This document shows, piece by piece, positions 46,801 to 54,452 of a stretch of DNA of 64,000 nt; the first letter of the stretch is position 1, and every line of letters starts with the position of its first letter. The DNA is taken from positions 62,001 to 126,000 of the forward strand of contig CAJXVC010000007.1 of assembly GCA_913060975.1 (NCBI GenBank), read 5' to 3'. This DNA comes from an uncultured Gammaproteobacteria bacterium (GTDB taxonomy: Bacteria > Pseudomonadota > Gammaproteobacteria > Pseudomonadales > Pseudohongiellaceae). The notes below the pieces were generated by a model. It saw only the letters and a list, made by a program, of their open reading frames with translations. It did not search any database and was not told the origin of the DNA. The translations under genes were made by a program, and so were the position numbers.

Positions 46801-47340
46801 TATGTGCAGCGCTTCTTCCAGCCAGTCACTGATCAAAATACAGTCGTTCCAGGGGAATCCGTGAAAGCGGAGCAGATTCAGCAAGCGTTGAATGAACTGC
46901 ATTGGCAGCCGCAAAAACTCGATGTCAAGGAAATGCATTGTGTAACAGGAGAGTCCAATCGTCTCGCCCTGTGGCCGCGGGGCACCGTGCTTTGCCTTGG
47001 GCCTACTGTCTCGGATGCACTTCGGCAAGCCGGGACTGCGCGGCGCATGGGCTGCCCGGCTCTAGCCGTGGTTCCGGGAACGACGGGCTATGACAGTATA
47101 GACGGCTTTCTCGATCGCACTGACTTGACTCAATTAGAGGGAATAGCGGCTGTCGCACTATGGAGCGAAGAAGAAGATCTACGCGCAGCACGTCAGGCAC
47201 TGGCTGCCCGCGATGGCAAGATCATCCCCTTGGTGTCTGCTCATGATCTGGAAAGCTACTGTGTGCTCGAGCGACATACTTGTGTCGATACGACGGCGGC
47301 GGGCGGCAATGCGTCTTTGCTCGCAGCAGTGGAGTCTTGA
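43843..47340 (+). CDS. putA: Bifunctional proline dehydrogenase/P5C dehydrogenase, without N-terminal DNA-binding domain
   Basis: 1165 residues. Oxidises proline to glutamate. Residues ~60-490 are the FAD proline dehydrogenase barrel (ISVKLSALHPRFEFAK, GLNVDAEEANRLEPQL, VRLVKGAYWDAEIKQAQ, ATHNAQT, RLHGMGESLH). Residues ~540-1000 are the aldehyde dehydrogenase: ISPWNFPLAIFTGQVAAALAAGN, GFTGST-type CFTGSTATA, ETGG, catalytic Cys in SAGQRCSALRV. A C-terminal ~130-residue domain closes the substrate tunnel, as in long PutAs. The ribbon-helix-helix repressor domain of E. coli PutA is absent, so it cannot autorepress. The only strong ribosome site (AGGAGG, 43807-43812) lies 30 bases upstream of the ATG, with no intervening start; translation initiation may be unusual. 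Confidence 0.95.
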   Translation: MSITTPNSDEFNPIRALHVADEANVLSALVSSSNIDYGMRRSIQDRAVSLIERMRSAGNPGLMEMFLAEYGLSTNEGIALMCLAEALLRVPDPGTIDELIEDKISPYNWQSHLGKSGSSLVNASTVALMLTGRVLDEDNTSSVSGLLNRTVKRLGEPVVRTAVRQAMREMGNQFVLGQSIDEAIKRGRSEVKRGFLYSYDMLGEAALTQADADDYFESYANAIAAIGEQAEDKPIPDQPGISVKLSALHPRFEFAKTERLLNELAPRLNALARLAKKYNLGLNVDAEEANRLEPQLMVVRQALSDPQLSDWDGFGLVIQAYGKRASLVIDWFYSLAQELDRKVMVRLVKGAYWDAEIKQAQVDGAEDYPVFTRRVATDISYTCCAAKLLRMADRIYPQFATHNAQTAAAILELATDLKAFEFQRLHGMGESLHNLLLEEEGARCRIYAPVGPHKDLLAYLVRRLLENGANSSFVHQVIDPQFTAQALAADPFDGLHKVQSGLPRGLQPANDLYSPNRKAARGWDLQNSEVVRQIDLARDRFIKHSWQAQPLVANSFNGEVPRPIHNPACRDEIVGTVVDATENDCVVAASHARAWEHSGGPDRAFSLRRAADLYETHFGELFALLTREAGKTTADAVAELREAVDFLRYYANQVDNSISTKPRGVIACISPWNFPLAIFTGQVAAALAAGNGVLAKPAETTPLIASAAVSLLHDAGVPRNVLQLLPGDGQVGQALIKQTAVRGVCFTGSTATAQAINRKMAENLDPGAPLIAETGGLNAALIDSTALPERAVRDTIASAFQSAGQRCSALRVLYVQADVADTFLEMLKGAMDELDIGDPWNLATDVGPIISQQAQKDIQAYVNKAREGGRLLKQLRVPDGGNFVGPAVIEVDGIQDLDREIFGPVLHVVRFKAEAFDRVLEDVNNSGYGLTFGLHTRIDDRAKTISDRLHMGNIYVNRNQVGAVVESQPFGGEGLSGTGPKAGGPYYVQRFFQPVTDQNTVVPGESVKAEQIQQALNELHWQPQKLDVKEMHCVTGESNRLALWPRGTVLCLGPTVSDALRQAGTARRMGCPALAVVPGTTGYDSIDGFLDRTDLTQLEGIAAVALWSEEEDLRAARQALAARDGKIIPLVSAHDLESYCVLERHTCVDTTAAGGNASLLAAVES

Positions 47341-47362
47341 CCGTAAAGCCATGCTCTTGATT

Positions 47363-47413
47363 CCGGTCTCTTTGTCTGGCAAATAATTGGTGTTTGGCAG
47401 ATAAAGAGGCCGG
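47363..47413. terminator. Long hairpin after putA
   Basis: 16-base arms CCGGTCTCTTTGTCTG (47363-47378) and CAGATAAAGAGGCCGG (47398-47413) pair fully if two G-U pairs are allowed, with a further CAAA/TTTG inner stem. It starts 22 bases past the putA stop. No T-run follows, so it may end the operon with Rho or stabilise its 3' end. Confidence 0.55.
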
Positions 47414-47802
47414 ATAATCCAATTCACAGTCTTCTACTGTGTTATGGTCGCTATTGCCAATGGCCACTTGCAACAGTCTGGTTGCGGTTTGGTAATTTAA
47501 TTCAAACGTTCCAAACTGCTAATGACAATAGCTTCCCTCCCTAAGTGAATGGAATGCGGGGCATTTTCTCGATTTCCGAATTTTCACGCCTGATTGTTGG
47601 CAATTACTAGCCGAACTACTAGTCACAATAAGTTCATCTAAAAGTAATTTTAAAGTAATTCCACTGTAAAAAAATCTCACTAGAGTAGTCCCCTGATTTC
47701 TAGCCACAATGATATTTCATGTGCCTGTGAGAACTGGCGCTTTGTATCGGCTATTGCGTTTGTAATCTACTAGTTTTTGTAACTTACAATAAGGGACCTT
47801 CA
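47414..47802. other. Intergenic region and promoter of the TonB receptor
   Basis: About 390 bases with no gene. Near the right end TACAAT (47785-47790) is a good -10; TTGTAA lies 19 bases upstream, a rather long spacing. AGGGA precedes the receptor ATG. Confidence 0.35.
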
Positions 47803-50328
47803 ATGAACCTGTATAGAAAATCACTTCTGCCTCTGGCGATATCCATCGCTACGGCTTCTATCTCCGGCACAGTTCTCTCACAGGACAATACTGTGCAACA
47901 AATCGAGGAGATAACGGTTACTGGTTATCTTCGTCAGGCCCGGGAATCTCTGGCTGCGAAGCAGAATGAACCACGTATTGCTGATTTTCTCAGCCAGGAT
48001 GAATTGGGGCGCCAGCCAGATCTGAACGTGGCGGACAGCCTGCGGCGTTTGCCAGGCGTAGTCACAGTTTTTGATGAAGACGAAGGACGCTATGTCGGCT
48101 TACGCGGACTTGACCAGCGTTATACGTTTATTGCTATCGATGGTGGGCAGATGGCCTCTACAGACCGTTCTGACCGCGATATCAATATCGAATCGATTCC
48201 ACCGACAGCCGTCAAGACGCTTGAAGTTATCAAGGCGGTGACTCCGGATTTGGATGGGCACAGTGTCGGCGGTGTAATTAATCTTGTTACTCGTTCGGCA
48301 TTCGATAGCGATGGTGTATACAGTGTGACCAACGCGCAGGTTGGTTGGCACGAGAGCATCGGCGATTTACCGCAGAGTGCTGACAATCCTTCCTATCGTG
48401 TCGATAGCGCCTATTCCAATTTGTTCCTCGACAATACGTTAGGGTTTCTGGTTTCCGGTACGTACTTTACCAAACGGCGTGATCAAGGCCGGCCCATTAC
48501 CGGCTTCGCTGAGAACAGTACTGGCGCTTACATCAATCAGGTCCTGCCTCTGGACTATGCCAACAAGATTGACCGTTATAATGTACTGACGAAATTGGAA
48601 TATAGCCCCAACGATCGTTTTTATTCGTCTCTGACATATTCAGCTTTTGATTATCAATACCATGAAGTGCGCTACCGCTATGATTTGTTCGAAAGCGGCC
48701 TGGTAGATCAGACTGCCAATACAGGCAGGTTCGAAGAAGCTGCTGGCCAGACTCGCTTCGACCGCTACCCCCTCGGACAGGAAATACGAAATCTGCAGGG
48801 CCATATGGAATTCTTGCCTACTGACCTGACTGCAGTTGAATTTACCGCATCATTCTCCAATGGTATTCAGGAGCATCCTTATCCGAATGCCAGTTGGCGA
48901 ACACCAACCATGGCAGAGCTTGGCTATAGTTATGATCTAAGTGGTATGGATGCTGACGACGAATCCCTTGCTACCGTTTTGGTCAGTGATCCGTCGGTCT
49001 TATTTGATACGTCCTTGTATGAATTTCAGAACTACTTCAACGGCAATTTTGAAAATGAAGAAACTGTTGCCGAGATCAAAGTTGACTATGGCTGGAACGC
49101 CGAAGGTCAGCAGGACGGATTTGGTTTCAAGACTGGCTTCAAGCATCGTAATCTGGACAAAGGACGGTTTGATGCTTCAGTAAACTATACTCTGGCGGAT
49201 CCAACGGCGGGGTTGAGTTTGGCGCAGTTTGTCGATCCGAATCAGACGCGACCACCAACAGCTGAGTATTTCACCAATCTGAATTACCCGGTCATCAATC
49301 CAGACCTGTTTGATGCGTTCTTTAATGCTAACAGGGATTTGTTTGTTGGTGTTGACGCATCGAGTCTCGGTGCTTTTTATAACATTCAGGAAAATGTCAC
49401 GGCAGCTTACGGCATGTTGACCTGGTTCAGTGGTCGTCACAGCTTTATGGGTGGCTTGCGTTTTGAGCATACTGAAGTGTCAACCGCAGCGACGTTGAAC
49501 AATAGCGACGCCAAAGTATTCAGAGAGATGGATTATGATCACATTCTACCATCGTTTGTTTATACCAATGACCTCAATAATGACGTGAAGCTAAGGTTTG
49601 GTTATGCCGAAGCTTTAGGTCGCCCCAACCATCCTGATCTGGCTGGTGCCGAGACTTTTGATGAATCGAATCTGACTATCCGCCGTGCCAACACAGGGCT
49701 ACAGCCTCGTGAATCACAAAGCTTTGATGTGGCGCTCGACTGGTCCATAGATCAGGGCCAATATTTTTCTGCCGCTGGCTTCCACAAGACTATCGACAAT
49801 CAGATTTCCAGTATTCAGACAGAAGAGGAAATCGATGGCCAGATCTTCACTGTCACCCAACCGATCAATATCGATTCCGTTGCCGTGTCTGGGCTCGAGC
49901 TTTCCTATGTGGATGATGTGTTCGAGTTTCTTGACGGACCACTGAGTGGGCTGGGCGTAATTGCCAACCTTACTTTGATGGACGGCAAGGACGGTGCTGG
50001 ATTCGGCGGTAATTTGTTGTCCCAGCCCGACTATCTGTTCAATGTGGCAGGCCTGTATACCCTCGACAAGTTCTCCGGAAAGCTGACTTACAACGAAGTC
50101 GATGACCGACCAACGAGCTCATCTCGCTCTGACTACAAGTACCAGCAATGGGACCTGCAACTGCGCTATCAAATGACCGAGCAGTTGCAACTACAACTTG
50201 AAGGCAGAAACATCACCAATAATCCCCGCCAGAATATATTTGCCGGTGATGGCGCCATCAATGGTGCTATTCGTGAAATCAATGATTTCGGTAATTCTTG
50301 GTGGTTTGGTGTTTCTTACCGCTTGTAA
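47803..50328 (+). CDS. TonB-dependent receptor of the Xanthomonas/Caulobacter carbohydrate/phospho-ligand type
   Basis: 841 residues. Signal peptide to about TVLSQ; TonB box EEITVTGYLRQAR; plug with KQNEPRIADFLSQDELGRQPDLNVADSLRRLPGVV and YVGLRGLDQRYTFIAIDGGQMAS...IESIPPTAVKTLEVIKAVTPDLDGHSVGGVINLVTRS, the hallmark of the large TIGR01782-like family. The barrel ends in WWFGVSYRL. The ligand is not readable; the metallophosphatase that follows 56 bases later and the phosphodiesterases further on suggest a phosphorylated compound (inositol phosphate, phytate or glycerophosphodiester). Confidence 0.9.
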   Translation: MNLYRKSLLPLAISIATASISGTVLSQDNTVQQIEEITVTGYLRQARESLAAKQNEPRIADFLSQDELGRQPDLNVADSLRRLPGVVTVFDEDEGRYVGLRGLDQRYTFIAIDGGQMASTDRSDRDINIESIPPTAVKTLEVIKAVTPDLDGHSVGGVINLVTRSAFDSDGVYSVTNAQVGWHESIGDLPQSADNPSYRVDSAYSNLFLDNTLGFLVSGTYFTKRRDQGRPITGFAENSTGAYINQVLPLDYANKIDRYNVLTKLEYSPNDRFYSSLTYSAFDYQYHEVRYRYDLFESGLVDQTANTGRFEEAAGQTRFDRYPLGQEIRNLQGHMEFLPTDLTAVEFTASFSNGIQEHPYPNASWRTPTMAELGYSYDLSGMDADDESLATVLVSDPSVLFDTSLYEFQNYFNGNFENEETVAEIKVDYGWNAEGQQDGFGFKTGFKHRNLDKGRFDASVNYTLADPTAGLSLAQFVDPNQTRPPTAEYFTNLNYPVINPDLFDAFFNANRDLFVGVDASSLGAFYNIQENVTAAYGMLTWFSGRHSFMGGLRFEHTEVSTAATLNNSDAKVFREMDYDHILPSFVYTNDLNNDVKLRFGYAEALGRPNHPDLAGAETFDESNLTIRRANTGLQPRESQSFDVALDWSIDQGQYFSAAGFHKTIDNQISSIQTEEEIDGQIFTVTQPINIDSVAVSGLELSYVDDVFEFLDGPLSGLGVIANLTLMDGKDGAGFGGNLLSQPDYLFNVAGLYTLDKFSGKLTYNEVDDRPTSSSRSDYKYQQWDLQLRYQMTEQLQLQLEGRNITNNPRQNIFAGDGAINGAIREINDFGNSWWFGVSYRL

Positions 50329-50340
50329 TGCATTGACAGA

Positions 50341-50364
50341 GCCAGGTGCCAATCGGCGCCTGGC
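50341..50364. repeat. Intercistronic hairpin between TonB receptor and phosphatase
   Basis: 10-bp arms GCCAGGTGCC and GGCGCCTGGC with a 4-nt AATC loop and one G-U pair, 12 bases after the receptor stop. No T-run: more likely a stabilising or attenuating hairpin inside the operon than a full terminator. Confidence 0.6.
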
Positions 50365-50384
50365 AAACTAGTTCGGAGATACAC

Positions 50385-51323
50385 ATGATTGATCAATTAG
50401 CGCGAATTATTTTATTCAGTACTCTGTGTGCGGCCTCCCTTAATGCATCAGCACAGACGGTCCGCTTTGCTGTCTTTGGGGATATTCAGGAAGAAACCGC
50501 TGTCGGGCATCAGAAGGATCTGGCGCTCGCCGAGCGTATTAATGAAGCTGAGCCTGAGTTCACTGTCTTCATTGGAGATATTCAAGGCGGTGGACCTTGT
50601 ACCGATCAGCAGCGAGAAGAAGCTGTTGCAGTGTTTGAGCGTATTGAGGGGCCCTTGGTTTTTACTCCGGGCGATAACGCGTGGACAGACTGTCTCTTGC
50701 GTGGCAAGGGTGACTGGGACCCTCTTGAGCGATTAGCGAAACTGCGAGATGACCTGGTACCTGTGGGTAAGTCTCTTGGTCAGAAGCCGATGCCATTGAC
50801 GCAGCAGGATGGTGACTATAGAGAGTATCGTGAGAATGCGCGCTGGGTTAAAGGCAATGTTGTGTTTGTGACCCTGCACATGCCTGGCGGCAACAATGGC
50901 GTGTATCCAGATCGCTATGCCTTTGATGAGTATGAGCGCAGAAATAACGCGAACCTGGCGTGGCTGCAACGTGCCTATCAGGAAGTGGAAGACATTGATG
51001 CGCAGGGTCTTGTCGTATTCTTTCACGGCAATCCGGGTTGGGATGATATTTACTGGCGGGCAACAGCCTATCGTGATTTCAAGTCACTACTGGCCTATGA
51101 AGGCGCAGAACTGGGCGTACCTATTCTTGCCGTGCACGGTGACACCCATGAGTTCACGATTGATAAGCCGCTGATGTTTACCGATGGGCGCACTCGGGCT
51201 GATCATCTTACGCGTCTTGAAGTGTTCGGTTCTCCCGAGCGCGGTTATGTCGTCGTCACAGCCGATCCTCGTAATCCAGAACTCTTCTCGTTCACAGCGG
51301 TGGAAGTGAAAGGTCACGAATAG
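50385..51323 (+). CDS. Secreted calcineurin-like metallophosphoesterase
   Basis: 312 residues. The ATG at 50385 has GGAG seven bases upstream and begins a signal peptide (MIDQLARIILFSTLCAASLNASAQ). Metal motifs: FGDIQ (D-x-Q in place of D-x-H), FIGDIQGGG, PGDNAWTDC (in place of GNHE), FFHGNPG and VHGDTHEF. The three cysteines are outside the metal site. It is a periplasmic or surface phosphomono/diesterase, second gene of a TonB receptor operon and closed by a strong terminator, which links it functionally to the imported ligand. Confidence 0.85.
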   Translation: MIDQLARIILFSTLCAASLNASAQTVRFAVFGDIQEETAVGHQKDLALAERINEAEPEFTVFIGDIQGGGPCTDQQREEAVAVFERIEGPLVFTPGDNAWTDCLLRGKGDWDPLERLAKLRDDLVPVGKSLGQKPMPLTQQDGDYREYRENARWVKGNVVFVTLHMPGGNNGVYPDRYAFDEYERRNNANLAWLQRAYQEVEDIDAQGLVVFFHGNPGWDDIYWRATAYRDFKSLLAYEGAELGVPILAVHGDTHEFTIDKPLMFTDGRTRADHLTRLEVFGSPERGYVVVTADPRNPELFSFTAVEVKGHE

Positions 51324-51361
51324 CTGCGACTGTGTTGCAAAGGCGACTGCTTGAGTCACGA

Positions 51362-51388
51362 AGCCGGGAGCTTGTCTCCCGGCTTTTT
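51362..51388 (+). terminator. Rho-independent terminator of the receptor-phosphatase operon
   Basis: AGCCGGGAG-CTTGT-CTCCCGGCT: a perfect 9-bp stem with a 5-nt loop followed by TTTTTATTAT, 39 bases after the stop. Confidence 0.93.
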
Positions 51389-51553
51389 ATTATGGGCGGT
51401 CTTGTTGTGTTGGCTAAACTTTTGACTACGTCACCAATGATGTAGCCAATGGCGCTGCTAATGATGCCGCGATCCGGTTCTGCTATTTATTTGTGCCCTT
51501 TGTTTCTACTTTTCGAAGTCTTGATCTCTGCTCTTTATCTTTGCTTTTTATCT

Positions 51554-52012
51554 CTACGGGTCATCCCTGCTTAGATCGCCAGGGGCATCGGCTACCAGGC
51601 GATGTAGCAAGTTGGATAACTGCTCCAACTCCTTTTCTTTCCAACGATCCTGAAAGACATACCCTGCTTGTTTCGTAAAAGTCTTGTTTGCTTCTAGTAA
51701 TTTCTTGTGGCCCGCTTTCGACAGAACAACGAATGAGAGCCGGGCGTCTCGATCGTCGGTTTGCCGAGACACCAGGCCAGTTTTTTCCATCGGTGCAGCC
51801 ATACGGGTCACGGTGGATGCATTGACATGCAGTCGCTTTGCCAATTCAACGCGCGATAGCCGATGTAGCGGCGCCCGTTCGAGGTGCATGAGAAAAAAGA
51901 ATTCATTCACAGAAAGCCCGTGGATTGACGCAAAGTCTCCAGAGAGTCGATCACGGACCTGATCTGCGGATTGTAAAAGTCGAAGTGCAGCAATGTAATA
52001 TGATTTATCCAT
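51554..52012 (-). CDS. MarR-family transcriptional regulator
   Basis: 152 residues from the ATG at 52012 (MDKSYYIAALRLLQSADQVRDRL). An ATG 39 bases earlier would place the operator palindrome inside the gene, so the shorter form is preferred, although neither has a strong ribosome site. The winged helix is clear: LSRVELAKRLHVNASTVTRMAAPMEKTGLVSRQTDDRDARLSFVVLSKAG. It probably represses itself and the divergent ABA4-like gene through the inverted repeat at 52023-52060. Confidence 0.9.
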   Translation of the reverse strand: MDKSYYIAALRLLQSADQVRDRLSGDFASIHGLSVNEFFFLMHLERAPLHRLSRVELAKRLHVNASTVTRMAAPMEKTGLVSRQTDDRDARLSFVVLSKAGHKKLLEANKTFTKQAGYVFQDRWKEKELEQLSNLLHRLVADAPGDLSRDDP

Positions 52013-52022
52013 GGCGAAATAA

Positions 52023-52060
52023 TATTGCATAATGCTTGCGTTTGCAAGCATATCGCAATA
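52023..52060. promoter_or_regulatory. MarR operator
   Basis: Perfect 8-bp arms ATGCTTGC (52032-52039) and GCAAGCAT (52044-52051) with a 4-base centre, extended by outer TATTGC (52023-52028) and GCAATA (52055-52060) arms. The long nested dyad lies directly upstream of the MarR gene. Confidence 0.65.
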
Positions 52061-52139
52061 AAGTGCGACCCCTTGACAAGAAGTGCATATCGAAAGAAAT
52101 GCAATTACAAAAAAGTGGTATTAGAAAGGAGCGCACAGG

Positions 52140-52604
52140 ATGTTGAATGTCGAATTGGTCTTTTCCCTTGCCGGGTTGCTTGCCATGGCCGGCTGGGTAA
52201 CGCTATTGTTGTCGCCGCTGAGTCCAGTGTGGTCAGACAGGATTGCCGGTTTGATTGTTCCAGTGCTGTTATCGGGCGGCTACGTGATGTTAATCGTGTT
52301 ATACCCATCTGGTGATGGCGGCGGGTTCGGTACTTTCGCTGAAGTCACAGAACTGTTTGCTGATCAAAATGCGCTGCTGGCTGGCTGGGTGCACTTTTTG
52401 GCCTTCGATTTACTTGTTGGTGCATGGATCTGCCGCACCGCTCGACGCGAGAAAATCAAGTACTGGGCTGTGGTGCCATGCCTGCCATTCACCTTTATGT
52501 TTGGACCTGTGGGTTATCTGCTTTTCAGTGGCGTGCGATTCGCCGCTAGAAACCCAGTGGTGGGTAGCTTTTTAAGCAACGCAGAGCGACTGGAGAAGAC
52601 ATAA
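52140..52604 (+). CDS. ABA4-like (DUF4281) integral membrane protein
   Basis: 154 residues with four membrane helices (about 3-25, 35-55, 78-100, 112-135). The conserved stretch LAGWVHFLAFDLLVGAWICRTARR and FTFMFGPVGYLLF identify the ABA4-like family, named after the plant neoxanthin-synthesis protein; bacterial members have no known function. GGAGCG precedes the ATG. Divergent from the MarR gene and probably under its control. Confidence 0.88.
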   Translation: MLNVELVFSLAGLLAMAGWVTLLLSPLSPVWSDRIAGLIVPVLLSGGYVMLIVLYPSGDGGGFGTFAEVTELFADQNALLAGWVHFLAFDLLVGAWICRTARREKIKYWAVVPCLPFTFMFGPVGYLLFSGVRFAARNPVVGSFLSNAERLEKT

Positions 52605-52673
52605 CAACTAGATGCGCCGGTTCAATGCATTTCTGTCAGGAGTTCAGCCGCGGGTAGCGACTAGCCTCGTAGT

Positions 52674-54368
52674 TTACTCTGGCAGAATCTCGAAACTCAT
52701 TGCGCCACGCTGTCGCTGCCCGAATTCGTCTTCACTCGTCACGGACACGACATGTAATCCAGGTGCGAGACCCGCTGGTATCGGCCATTGCCAGATATGC
52801 GAGGAGCGCGTGGCGCTGCCATACTCGTCATCCGTATCGGCGAATCGTGCATGTGCTCTTTCCACAAAAGGGTCTGTACGCACAGTATATTGCATGGCAA
52901 TCGCTTCGCTGCCATCCAGTGAGACCCAGACCTTGTCGCGGATTCCGCCATCGAAGAGATTGACAACCAGCATTGTTCCCGTCGCCATTACTCCCCTGTT
53001 TAGGCTGATCTCACGGTCGTTCACGAGAGGCGGGTCGAGGGTAATGCGCAGGCGCTGATCTGCGTCACTGCCAAAGGGAAAGGGGATAAATTCCGGTGTG
53101 AGTTCTACACCGTCAAAGTGCATCACGTAATAACCATTGGGATTACCGTCATCCATCATGGCATCGCGGACGCCACGTAGGTCAGCTGGGCCCTGGGTCC
53201 AGCCACTACCGCGTACTTCCGCAAGGGTATGGGCGATCCAGGGCTGTCCGGTCCAGCCATGGCGATGACTGATCTCGACTTTCCAGCTATTGGACGTATC
53301 GTGGCCGGCAAGACCGTAAATGTGAGGAAATGGCGTGAGTATGTCCATCAAGCGCTGTAAGTTCTCAGTGTGTGGCCCGGTGGCAATAGTATTGCGTCCA
53401 TCGTCCGCCTCAGTGATCAACGGGATGTGCGTAGCAATGACGATAAGCTTGTCGGTCGGCACTTGAGCCAGATCCTGCTCGAGCCAATTCAGTTGACGCT
53501 CTGAAATAAAACCACGATAGCGGCCATCTGCAAATTCTTTGCCGGCACCCGCGTACTCAACATTATTGAGTGCCACTATGTGCGCTTCGCCATGATTGAA
53601 CGAATAGTAAGTGGGACCAAAGTGGCTCTTGTAAGTTTCGTTGGCAAACACAGAATCGGGCGATTCAAAATTTACATCGTGATTACCAGGTAGATACCAC
53701 TGAGGCACTCCCATTAAACCCATCATCACTTTGTGCCGCTCATAAAGAGTCAGATTGTCATAGACGACATCGCCGACAGTCAGGCCAAACTGGGCACCGT
53801 CGGGGTTACCGATTAAAGGCGTCACCAGGTCTTCACGCAGCATGTCCTGGCCAGTGTCATAGCGAGCTTGGGTATCAGCGAAGCCGTAGGCTCTGAATCC
53901 GGGACTTGCATCTGGCAGTGAGGTAAGCGCAAAGTCCACAGATTCTGGTAAGGGACCAGTGGGTGTGACAACCGGGAACAACCATTCCACGTCAGTGCCT
54001 GCTATACGGCTGGGTGTGCCTTCTGGATAGTGACGATAGAAGAACTGCGGTAGATTGTTCTCATCAACTGGCACCGCAAAGTCAGCTGGTTTGCTGATGA
54101 AAAGAATATCAGTAGCAGCCAGACTCAAGCTGTAATGGCCGTCGCTGTCAGTCTGTACAACTTCACAGCCATTACTCACTGATACACCGGCAATGCCAGC
54201 CTCGCCTTGATCGTGTTGGTCATTCTCATTGCTATCAAGGAAAACCGTGCCGCTAACAGTCTCGCGGGAATTGTCCGATGAGCACTGGGCGGCTACCGAA
54301 TGAGTTACAAAAGCCAATAACAGGATCAACAGGGCAGTAGTCAGCAAGGACGATCTGGGGTGTTTCAT
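52674..54368 (-). CDS. Secreted calcineurin-like phosphoesterase with N-terminal beta-sandwich and C-terminal domain
   Basis: 564 residues. Signal peptide to about SVAAQ (28). Residues 35-120 are the Metallophos_N domain (SGTVFLDSNENDQHDQGEAGIAGVSVSNG is an SdrD-like beta-sandwich). The catalytic domain (about 155-390) has FADTQARYDT, VGDVVYD, PGNHDVNF, THIPL and GLAGHDTSN (metal ligands D, N/H, H, H). The C-terminal ~140 residues form the Metallophos_C sandwich (WVSLDGSEAIAMQYTV). Periplasmic or surface phosphodiesterase, likely acting on large phosphoesters. It is last of three minus-strand secreted phosphoesterase genes. Confidence 0.9.
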   Translation of the reverse strand: MKHPRSSLLTTALLILLLAFVTHSVAAQCSSDNSRETVSGTVFLDSNENDQHDQGEAGIAGVSVSNGCEVVQTDSDGHYSLSLAATDILFISKPADFAVPVDENNLPQFFYRHYPEGTPSRIAGTDVEWLFPVVTPTGPLPESVDFALTSLPDASPGFRAYGFADTQARYDTGQDMLREDLVTPLIGNPDGAQFGLTVGDVVYDNLTLYERHKVMMGLMGVPQWYLPGNHDVNFESPDSVFANETYKSHFGPTYYSFNHGEAHIVALNNVEYAGAGKEFADGRYRGFISERQLNWLEQDLAQVPTDKLIVIATHIPLITEADDGRNTIATGPHTENLQRLMDILTPFPHIYGLAGHDTSNSWKVEISHRHGWTGQPWIAHTLAEVRGSGWTQGPADLRGVRDAMMDDGNPNGYYVMHFDGVELTPEFIPFPFGSDADQRLRITLDPPLVNDREISLNRGVMATGTMLVVNLFDGGIRDKVWVSLDGSEAIAMQYTVRTDPFVERAHARFADTDDEYGSATRSSHIWQWPIPAGLAPGLHVVSVTSEDEFGQRQRGAMSFEILPE

Positions 54369-54452
54369 GGGATCGGAATCCTTTTATTATTGCGTCTGAA
54401 AATTAGCTGGGGCGCAGTGAGAATTTGGAATACCTGTTTGCGAGCTTGTTAG

